Of a stretch of 5,822 bases of DNA, positions 1 through 5,074 are shown piece by piece (within the stretch, counting starts at the first letter, position 1; every line of letters begins with the position of its first letter). Made by a program: the position numbers and the translations under genes. The DNA lies in contig DHMB01000062.1 of NCBI GenBank assembly GCA_002405565.1, positions 1 to 5,822 of the forward strand. The letters are read 5' to 3'. Source of the DNA: Clostridiales bacterium UBA4653 (GTDB lineage: Bacteria; Bacillota; Clostridia; Oscillospirales; CAG-272). Below the pieces are notes generated by a model that was not told where the DNA came from, did no database searches, and saw nothing but the letters and a program-made list of their open reading frames with translations.

Positions 1-53
1 TGCCTCTGCCGGAGGAATACCTCTGATTTCTTCGCCCTTTTTCTCTGTTTTGG

Positions 54-92
54 AAAAAAACAAAGCCTGTCTCTTGCTTGAGATAGGCTTTG
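54..92 (-). terminator. Rho-independent terminator of the phage late operon
   Basis: A 13-bp inverted repeat pairs 61-73 with 80-92, with one G.T wobble (69/84) and a 6-nt loop (74-79). Read on the minus strand, the hairpin is followed directly by seven T residues (60-54). This is the standard arrangement of an intrinsic terminator for leftward transcription, and it lies about 40 bp past the stop codon of the last minus-strand gene. There is no T-tract on the other side, so it should act only in the minus direction. Confidence 0.9.
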
Positions 93-103
93 TCAGTGAT
101 CTG

Positions 104-133
104 AGGACTGCTCAAAGAGAACAGTCCTTTTTT
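104..133 (+). terminator. Possible plus-direction terminator next to the operon end
   Basis: AGGACTG (104-110) pairs with CAGTCCT (122-128), and CTC (111-113) can extend the stem against GAG (117-119) with a two-base bulge. On the plus strand it is followed by a run of T (128-133) that overlaps the stop codon of the minus-strand holin gene. The polarity would stop rightward transcription entering from beyond the left edge. The stem is modest and no plus-strand gene is seen in the window, so it could instead be an extra RNA hairpin at the 3' end of the leftward transcript. Confidence 0.5.
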
Positions 134-431
134 AATCTGTTTTCCCAACCGCAATATCAAGTTCCTTGACGGCACTTTCGATAAACACGTCGATAAGGGT
201 ATCGGTGACGGCGGTCATTTTCACGCCGAGGCGGGCGAGTTCGGCTTTGACCCACTCTTTTTTGTCGATATTTGAATTCTCGGAGAGTTTTTCCGCCGCC
301 TGAACGAGCTTTTTCACCGTATCGTAGATGTTTTTCTTTTTGAGATACGGCACGACGTAAGCGGTGATGAGCGCGGAAATGACAGCAAATGCGAGCTGTA
401 CCGCGAGTGTGATTATTTCTTTGTAATTCAT
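132..431 (-). CDS. Phage holin, LLH family
   Basis: A 99-residue small membrane protein. Residues about 6-30 form one hydrophobic helix, followed by a positive KKK cluster (31-33) and then a charged, mostly helical tail. The tail ends in a segment (LIDVFIESAVKEL, about 82-94) that resembles the C-terminal signature I know from LLH-type phage holins (holin superfamily 6). Holins of this kind collect in the cytoplasmic membrane and open it at a set time so that the lysin can reach the cell wall. The ATG (431-429) overlaps the TGA of the upstream membrane-protein gene (ATGA), and GGAGGA at 446-441 lies 9 nt before it, which fixes the start and implies coupled translation. It is the last gene before the operon terminator. 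The family assignment is by eye; the holin role is inferred from family and position next to a lysin. Confidence 0.85.
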   Translation of the reverse strand: MNYKEIITLAVQLAFAVISALITAYVVPYLKKKNIYDTVKKLVQAAEKLSENSNIDKKEWVKAELARLGVKMTAVTDTLIDVFIESAVKELDIAVGKTD

Positions 432-820
432 AAATTTTGTTCCTCCGTATAAATATTTTCGTTTATGGTATCAATGTTTGGATTTAAGTCTTCGTCTTCC
501 TCCGCGCTCCCGCGTATCTTTTCTCTGTTCTCGACGGCGGACTTGACAAGATAGCCGAGGACGCCGCCCGTCATAGGCGCGCCGATATAGAGAAGCGTGT
601 CCGAGAGTGCCGTCGTCTGCCCCGTCGTTACAAGCTCGCAGACGATGACGGAAAGTGCCGTCACCAGCCCGACAAACCAAGCAAGCGTCAGGCACACGAT
701 GACTTTCTTCGAAAATTCTTTCACTCTGTCGCGTTTTCCGCCGCGTGTCGGGTTATGTATGCAGGTGTCGCAGAGGTTTTCGGCTCTTTTTGAGCGTCTC
801 GTTTCTTCCTCACTTTCCAC
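428..820 (-). CDS. Two-helix phage membrane protein, possible second holin or lysis accessory
   Basis: A 130-residue protein with a charged N-terminus (1-39), a hydrophobic helix at about 40-61, a second at about 76-96 that includes IGAPMTGGVLGYL, and a very acidic C-terminal tail (EEDEDLNP onward, 107-130). The second helix and the following ENREKI segment resemble small membrane proteins I recall beside lysins in Clostridia phages, but I cannot name the family. Two short helices joined by a short loop fit a class II-like holin. The start is GTG (820-818), 11 nt inside the end of the M23 lysin gene, with a weak purine-rich site (GGCGGTGG, 833-826) before it. The next in-frame GTG (724-722) lacks a ribosome binding site and would remove the N-terminal CxxC pair (C17, C20). 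The 3' end overlaps the holin start by ATGA. Role is inferred from topology and neighbours. Confidence 0.75.
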   Translation of the reverse strand: MESEEETRRSKRAENLCDTCIHNPTRGGKRDRVKEFSKKVIVCLTLAWFVGLVTALSVIVCELVTTGQTTALSDTLLYIGAPMTGGVLGYLVKSAVENREKIRGSAEEDEDLNPNIDTINENIYTEEQNL

Positions 821-1412
821 CGAGAACCACCGCCATATTGTGAATAAGTTCGGGCAGGAACTTCACCTTATCCGCGTTCTTTTGCCAGTAGGACGGCGTG
901 TTTATAACGCCGTGCCTTACGAGCGTTTCAAGGTCTTTTTGAAGCGTTTCGTTTTTTTCGTCGTCCGCGCTCGCCGTGTAGACCTGCGCGCCCGATCTGT
1001 TCGGTATTCCGAGAACGTTTTCGGGGCTTATCGTCGTTTTGCCGTCGCCCGCCCGGACTTCAAAATGAAGATGTGCGCCGAGCGAATAGCCCGTATTGCC
1101 CATAACGCCGAGCTTGTCGCCCTCTTTCACCGTCTGACCTTTCACGACGGCGCGGCTTGCCATATGGCAGTAGTAGTGATACTGTCCCGATGTCGTTTTT
1201 ATGCAGACGTAATTTCCCCACTGCCAAGTGAGGTTCTTTTTGTCGGTGACGATACGGCTCGAAACCACCGTGCCGCCTTCGACCGCGCACACGTCCCACG
1301 CACCGACGGGAACGAGGTCATACCCCGAATGGAACTGTGTTTTTCCCGACAGGGTACGCTCGCCGTAGGGCGATGTCACTTTACATTTTCCGCTTCTGAA
1401 CGGTATTTTCAT
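810..1412 (-). CDS. M23-family metallopeptidase, phage endolysin
   Basis: A 200-residue LytM-type zinc endopeptidase that would cut peptide cross-links of peptidoglycan. Visible motifs are HSGYD (H28, D32), YCHM (H83) and HLHFE (H114, H116). By comparison with LytM, H28, D32 and H116 should bind zinc and H83 and H114 act in catalysis, so the active site looks complete. The catalytic domain covers about residues 8-137. A short linker (138-150) leads to a helical segment of about 50 residues (152-200: ETLVRHGVI, YWQKNADKVKFL) resembling a C-terminal module I recall from Clostridia phage lysins, possibly for wall binding. There is no signal peptide, which suits release through a holin. The ATG at 1412 follows AGGAGG (1426-1421) at 8-nt spacing. 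The two membrane-protein genes overlap it and each other downstream. A tail-associated wall hydrolase is the alternative, but the next-door holin favours lysis. Confidence 0.92.
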   Translation of the reverse strand: MKIPFRSGKCKVTSPYGERTLSGKTQFHSGYDLVPVGAWDVCAVEGGTVVSSRIVTDKKNLTWQWGNYVCIKTTSGQYHYYCHMASRAVVKGQTVKEGDKLGVMGNTGYSLGAHLHFEVRAGDGKTTISPENVLGIPNRSGAQVYTASADDEKNETLQKDLETLVRHGVINTPSYWQKNADKVKFLPELIHNMAVVLGGK

Positions 1413-1494
1413 TGTTTATTCCTCCTGTTTAATTGAAGATATTCAGTTCCGTTTAACGCCCTTTCTTTTGACGAAGCAGGCGCAATGAGAAAAT

Positions 1495-1645
1495 AGAAGC
1501 CTACGGCTTCTCGCTTTGCCCAAAGAAAAGCGCCGCAAGGGGATTTCGCCGCCTGCGGACGGCGACAAGGGCTATGCGCCCTTGACCGCACCGCCTTTTG
1601 AAAAAGGCGGACGAAAACTTTCGTCAATGGCGGACGAAAACTTTC
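1495..1645. repeat. Palindrome-rich intergenic repeat element
   Basis: The spacer between the 87-residue membrane protein and the lysin holds a chain of short inverted repeats: AGAAGCC/GGCTTCT (1495-1501/1505-1511), CTTTG/CAAAG (1514-1518/1521-1525), TCGCCG/CGGCGA (1546-1551/1560-1565), CAAGGGC/GCCCTTG (1566-1572/1578-1584) and CCGCCTTT/AAAGGCGG (1591-1598/1603-1610). A 17-bp direct repeat follows. Short frames across it look non-coding. From memory, its minus-strand translation (VFVRLFQKAV onward) resembles spurious hypothetical proteins predicted over dispersed intergenic repeats in Clostridia. I infer a REP- or MITE-like element inserted in the operon. No target duplication was established. 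The first hairpin, read leftward, is followed by ATTTTCTC (1494-1487) and could act as a weak attenuator ahead of the lysin. Confidence 0.65.
1606..1645. repeat. 17-bp direct repeat, two copies
   Basis: GGCGGACGAAAACTTTC occurs exactly at 1606-1622 and again at 1629-1645, a 23-bp period. GACGAAA/TTTCGTC (1610-1616/1619-1625) forms a short palindrome across the first copy. A shorter, diverged match (GGCGACGAAAG) lies just beyond, at about 1649-1659. These sit at the edge of the hairpin-rich element and end a few bases before the stop codon of the 87-residue gene (1664). Confidence 0.85.
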
Positions 1646-1663
1646 ACCGGCGACGAAAGGGTA

Positions 1664-1927
1664 TCACTTTCCGTCTTCAAGGTCATTTATCCGATGATTT
1701 ATGACCTTAATCTGTTCTTCGACAACGGGCATACGTTTCGCGAAATTATTATGCTCGCGCACCTCGCGCGTAAGCTCCGTTATCTTTTCGTCCGTCACCG
1801 CCTGACTTATCTGTATCTTCGTTTCGGTCTTTTTTAATGTCGTATTCGACGTTATGACCGTCGTCACGACCGCGCCGACAAGCGCGAGACCGCCCGTAAT
1901 AAGCGCGACGACTATCGCTTCGCTCAT
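1664..1927 (-). CDS. Small phage membrane protein with one N-terminal helix and a coiled coil
   Basis: An 87-residue protein: one glycine-containing hydrophobic helix (about 4-26) followed by a polar, helical region (about 32-84) with hydrophobic positions in a coiled-coil-like rhythm (V44, I49, L52, V56, V69, I73, I76, I80, L83) and a conserved-looking core LTREVREHNNFAKRMPVVEE. This core resembles small proteins I recall from the lysis region of Firmicutes phages. XhlA-type proteins have a coiled coil and one membrane helix in the opposite order, so it is XhlA-like at most in composition. An upstream in-frame ATG (1972) would add 15 residues unlike a membrane-protein N-terminus. The ATG at 1927 overlaps the upstream TGA (ATGA) and has a good ribosome binding site, so I chose it. 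Position suggests a lysis or membrane-anchoring role; no activity is evident. Confidence 0.8.
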   Translation of the reverse strand: MSEAIVVALITGGLALVGAVVTTVITSNTTLKKTETKIQISQAVTDEKITELTREVREHNNFAKRMPVVEEQIKVINHRINDLEDGK

Positions 1928-2154
1928 TCTCCGACCACCTCCGCAATCTCGGCACTCACCGCCGTTTTGCAAGCCTCGGCGTAGGTGTTATATTCCTCGT
2001 ACTCATCGGGTTTCGTGTCTCTTTGGCGAAGAATTGCCGTTTCGTCGTTTGCGTCGTACTTCTCGCGGATTTTTTCGACTATCATCTGTTTTCGGAGGTC
2101 TGCAAGAACTCCGTTAAGGCTCGCGAGCTTGATTTTAAGTTGTCTGTCTGTCAT
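1924..2154 (-). CDS. Small phage protein of unknown function downstream of the tail protein
   Basis: A 76-residue soluble, charged and probably all-helical protein with no membrane segment. An N-terminal amphipathic helix (about 3-32, with KIKLASLNGVLADL) is followed by a polar middle (RQRDTKPDEYEEYNTY, 43-58) and a second short helix (about 57-74). I do not recognise a named family. Proteins of this size and composition occur between tail-fibre and holin genes in Clostridia prophages, which fits a tail accessory or chaperone, but that is only positional. The start at 2154 is supported by GGAGG (2168-2164) 9 nt upstream, placed inside the end of the large tail gene; only 4 bp separate the two frames. 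Its TGA overlaps the ATG of the next gene. Confidence 0.75.
   Translation of the reverse strand: MTDRQLKIKLASLNGVLADLRKQMIVEKIREKYDANDETAILRQRDTKPDEYEEYNTYAEACKTAVSAEIAEVVGE
1935..1942 (-). promoter_or_regulatory. Ribosome binding site that decides the start of the 87-residue gene
   Basis: Read on the minus strand this is GGAGGTGG, with its GGAGG core (1942-1938) 10 nt before the ATG at 1927. It lies inside the last codons of the upstream 76-residue gene, so the two reading frames should be translationally coupled. It supports the start at 1927 rather than the longer frame from 1972. Confidence 0.75.
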
Positions 2155-2158
2155 TATT

Positions 2159-5053
2159 TTACGCCTCCGTTTTTTTCGTCTGATATGTTATGTCGAGTAT
2201 GCCGTCTGTCGGCTCGCCGTCAGAGTCTATGAACTGCACCGCTCCTTTTTCATAGAGCGGGATTATCGGGTCAAAGTCCTCCGCGATTTCCGTCACGGTG
2301 ATTTCGTCGGGATCAAGCGTTCGCGAGACGAATGCGCCGACGTTTTTTGCGAGGAGCGCCGTCATTTCGCTCGGTGTAAGCGTGCTGCAAACGAATTCAT
2401 AATCGGGGCGGGCCTGATAATAGTCGATGCCCGAAACAGACGGGAGCGAAGCAAACCACGGATTTGTTATCGGGACTTCGACGACGCTGTCGATAAATGC
2501 ATTATCCATTATGTAAGATATGCTTTCGGCGTGTTCTTCATAATGCGCGATGTCGCAGACGTATTTGCGATAGTTGTCGGTGTAAGTCACCTTGCCGTCG
2601 TCCGAGAAAGTGAGAAAATTCGAGAATTTTTTACTGAAACCGTGCATATATTTTCCGCTCGGAAGCGTCGGACGTTCTACAAGTGTCGGAGGCGTATATT
2701 TTCTGTACATTTCCACCGTCATCGTCTCGGAAGTATTGAATACGCCGAGGCGAAGTTTCAGCTTGAAGTCGCTCCAATCGTAGCTTGCAAAGTTTTTGCA
2801 GCTTACCTCAAAATAGTAGTCTGTGACCTTCCGGTTCGGGTTGTCATTTGGGTCTGTTTTTGTCCATTCCGTCGTTGCGTTAAAGCAGTTCGGCGCAATG
2901 TCGCCGACAAATCCTTTTGAGCCGTATATGCGGTATCCCTCAGCGGTTACCGTAATCGTTGTACCGCTCGGCTTTACGATTTCAAGCGGAACGCAGCGCA
3001 TTTCGTCCGCGCTGCTTTGAATTTTGTATCTCGTTCCGTCGAGAACTACGGGGAATTTGTTTACTCTCGCTGTTATGAAACTCGGCACTTTCGACTGTGA
3101 GATACTGCCCTTTATTTTGAAATCTCCGCTGCATGAACCGATGTATGAACTGACTTCGTAATCGTGGAAGGCAACCGTTATCGTGCCGTCGTCCGAAAAT
3201 GTACAGTGATTTGCGAGGTCATATGATTTTCCATCCTGCACAAACGTCAGCGGGATACTGAACTCTCCGTCCGTGTACGGTATGCACCCGCCCTGATTGA
3301 ATCCGCGCGAGCGTATGTACTTTATATCGCTCGGAACGTCGTTCCATGTCGTGACGGTGAAATCCTCGCCTGCCGCCGAGCCGCCCGGGGAAGTCCCTTT
3401 CGTCGCGACTGCTTTTGTAATACCGCCTATTCTGTTAAGGCGCGCATACGGCAGAATATTTTCGGGAACGGTCATTCCCCTGTATGTTACCTTGTCCGCA
3501 AACGTCGCCGTTTCGGTAATTTTGCCCGTTACGGCACTTTCAAGGTTTGAGAGGCGGTTTGAATGCCGCTTCATCTCCGAATTTATGAGTTCATCTCTGT
3601 TTTCGGCGGACTTACGAACGCTCTCTACCGTCTCTTTGTCCGCCAGCTCCTTGCCGCCCGCATATCCTTTGCCCTCAATATGCACGTCTCCGTTCTTTTT
3701 TATCTCGAACGCGTTTTTGCGGTTCGTGTCAGATGTTCCGTTGCCGACGCTGTAAAGGGTGTCCGCGCTCGACTTGTTGTACTTGCCGACGGCTGTTTCT
3801 CCGTCGTTGTTTGCCTTTGTGCGGTATCCGCCCGCGTGAGAATATTTTCCGTTTGCCTGTGTTCCGTCGCCCTCCGCGTGCGAGCTTTCGCCGACCGCCT
3901 TCGTGCCGTTGCCCTCCGCATGCGACTGCGCTCCGCTTGATGATGTATGGTATCCTTCGGAGTGTGCGGCGTACCCTTTGGCGTTTGTCCGACAGCCTTC
4001 CGCGTGAGCCGCATCGGCTTCGGCGGAAGCACCTAAACCTTCCGCGTGACCCGCTATACTCGTTACTTTTGTCTGCCAGCCCTCGGCGTGAGAATTTGCG
4101 GATTGCGTTGAACATTCCGTCTGATGACCTTCGGCGTGCGATGTATTTCCGAGTGCCTTTGTCGATTTGCCCTCTGCGTGCGAGCCGTAGCCCGCCGTCG
4201 TATCGTCGCCCTCGGTGTGAGAGTATTTGCCCTCCGCCTTTGTATTTCGTCCTTCGGCGTGAGAACCTATGTTATGTGCTACGTTCTTATACCCCTCAGA
4301 GTAAGCCGAAACGATGTTGCCGTCGGTATCGACAAGCTCGTCAATGCCGAACGTGCCGACCTCGGGGTGTCCTATCACCCAGAGTGTAGCGGTCTTCACC
4401 GTGTTTTCGGGCGTGTTCGTGCCGACGGATACGCAAGCCGCCTTGTCTGCCGTCAGTCTGTCGGGAAAATTGCTTTCGGCATACCAGTTCTTGCCCTCCA
4501 CAACACGGAGTTCAGTGTCGAGAGTAAAGCGCACGTCGCCGTCCGCGACCTTTCCGTCCGTGACCTTTTCTATTTTTGTGACCTTATAGCCGTCGAAATT
4601 GTAATCAAGCCGCGCGGATATGTAAAGACCGCCCGCGACCAAGCCCGAAAGGGTATTAAACTCATCGTCCGTCATAAATCCGACTACGAGCGAGCAGCCT
4701 TTCGCCTCTTTCTTTCCGCTGCGGAGAATGAAGCATTTTCCGCCTGCCGACGTGTTCTGTCCGAGCGAAACGCCGCCTTTTGTGTAGACCTTGTTTCCCT
4801 CAAAAACTGCCGTGCGCGGAATGGATTTGCCGCACTCGTCTTCTGCCGCCTTTACGGTCACGCTTTTTACGGCGTTTTCCGCCCTGTCGGCTTGTTCTTT
4901 CATCGCGTCGGTCGAAATATGGTCTGCGAGCTTCTTTGCGTCCGCAAGAAACGTTCCTTTTTCGCCGTTCTCCTTTTTCTGAACGATGAGAAATTCCGCG
5001 TCGGCGGCTATTTTCTCCGCTGTCGGACGGTCTGTTATCGGTGATATTTTCAT
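2159..5053 (-). CDS. Phage tail / receptor-binding protein with YadA-head-like SHAEG repeats
   Basis: A 964-residue structural protein, probably a trimeric tail-tip or side fibre that contacts the host surface. Residues 1-45 (ITDRPTAEKI, FLIVQKKENGEKGTFLADAK) resemble short N-terminal segments of phage tail proteins. Residues about 76-240 form a beta-rich domain. From 251 to 425 runs an array of mostly 14-residue SHAEG repeats, as in YadA-type heads, capped by TLYSVGNGTSDTNRKNAFEI and KNGDVHIEG (433-461), the usual ending of such arrays in phage proteins. A charged helical stretch (about 470-508) could be a trimeric coiled coil. Residues 510-964 are beta-rich and unfamiliar, with TFSDDG twice (618, 815). 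No S74-type self-cleaving chaperone end is seen. The ATG at 5053 has GGAGG (5070-5066) 12 nt upstream and follows the upstream fibre gene by 21 bp. Structural role is well supported; receptor binding is inferred. Confidence 0.85.
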   Translation of the reverse strand: MKISPITDRPTAEKIAADAEFLIVQKKENGEKGTFLADAKKLADHISTDAMKEQADRAENAVKSVTVKAAEDECGKSIPRTAVFEGNKVYTKGGVSLGQNTSAGGKCFILRSGKKEAKGCSLVVGFMTDDEFNTLSGLVAGGLYISARLDYNFDGYKVTKIEKVTDGKVADGDVRFTLDTELRVVEGKNWYAESNFPDRLTADKAACVSVGTNTPENTVKTATLWVIGHPEVGTFGIDELVDTDGNIVSAYSEGYKNVAHNIGSHAEGRNTKAEGKYSHTEGDDTTAGYGSHAEGKSTKALGNTSHAEGHQTECSTQSANSHAEGWQTKVTSIAGHAEGLGASAEADAAHAEGCRTNAKGYAAHSEGYHTSSSGAQSHAEGNGTKAVGESSHAEGDGTQANGKYSHAGGYRTKANNDGETAVGKYNKSSADTLYSVGNGTSDTNRKNAFEIKKNGDVHIEGKGYAGGKELADKETVESVRKSAENRDELINSEMKRHSNRLSNLESAVTGKITETATFADKVTYRGMTVPENILPYARLNRIGGITKAVATKGTSPGGSAAGEDFTVTTWNDVPSDIKYIRSRGFNQGGCIPYTDGEFSIPLTFVQDGKSYDLANHCTFSDDGTITVAFHDYEVSSYIGSCSGDFKIKGSISQSKVPSFITARVNKFPVVLDGTRYKIQSSADEMRCVPLEIVKPSGTTITVTAEGYRIYGSKGFVGDIAPNCFNATTEWTKTDPNDNPNRKVTDYYFEVSCKNFASYDWSDFKLKLRLGVFNTSETMTVEMYRKYTPPTLVERPTLPSGKYMHGFSKKFSNFLTFSDDGKVTYTDNYRKYVCDIAHYEEHAESISYIMDNAFIDSVVEVPITNPWFASLPSVSGIDYYQARPDYEFVCSTLTPSEMTALLAKNVGAFVSRTLDPDEITVTEIAEDFDPIIPLYEKGAVQFIDSDGEPTDGILDITYQTKKTEA
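3827..4264 (-). repeat. Eleven-copy SHAEG-type coding repeat array (about 42-bp period)
   Basis: Eleven copies of a [SGA]-H-[AST]-[EG]-G motif begin at residues 264, 278, 291, 305, 321, 335, 349, 363, 377, 391 and 405 of the 964-residue protein, and a degenerate YSEG lies just before them at 251. Spacing is 14 residues except for one 13 and one 16. The motif codons stay similar in DNA (CCTTCGGCGTGAGA and close variants on the plus strand), while the residues between motifs vary. In the YadA-head fold each such repeat gives one turn of a left-handed beta-roll, so the array would build a rod-like trimeric segment. Confidence 0.9.
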
Positions 5054-5074
5054 TTCTGTAAATTGCCTCCTTTT

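Noticed and set aside
1..53. Short open frames at the left edge on both strands
   Set aside because: A minus-strand frame without a start and a plus-strand frame ending at a TGA at 24-26 are too short to judge; neither carries a recognisable motif.
597..1436. Long plus-strand open frame of 279 codons
   Set aside because: It is antisense to the M23 lysin and the two-helix protein, both of which have clear motifs or topology and start signals.
1413..1480. Possible promoter for the lysin gene in the AT-richer stretch before its start
   Set aside because: I saw TGAATA- and TTAAAC-like boxes on the minus strand but no well-spaced matching -35 element, so a promoter is not supported.
1409..1627. 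Minus-strand frame of 72 codons in the spacer before the lysin
   Set aside because: It runs across the hairpin-rich repeat, has Arg/Ala/Pro-rich low-information sequence, overlaps the lysin start, and resembles spurious proteins predicted over intergenic repeats.
1664..1972. Longer 102-residue form of the one-helix membrane protein
   Set aside because: The extra 15 residues are Cys/Gly/Arg-rich and overlap the upstream gene by 49 bp; the ATG at 1927 has a strong ribosome binding site and a clean ATGA junction.
1985..2920. Long plus-strand open frame of 311 codons
   Set aside because: It lies antisense to the SHAEG protein and the 76-residue gene, is rich in Arg, Cys and Phe with no recognisable motif, and has no plausible ribosome binding site. 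It is a by-product of the codon bias on the minus strand.
3827..4264. Regular 42-bp repeats considered as a CRISPR array
   Set aside because: The repeat units are short, diverged and stay in frame within one large coding region; the pattern is a protein repeat (SHAEG), not repeats with unique spacers.
4124..5044. Long plus-strand open frame of 306 codons
   Set aside because: It is antisense to the SHAEG repeat and N-terminal region; its composition mirrors the repeat on the other strand and nothing in it resembles a known protein.
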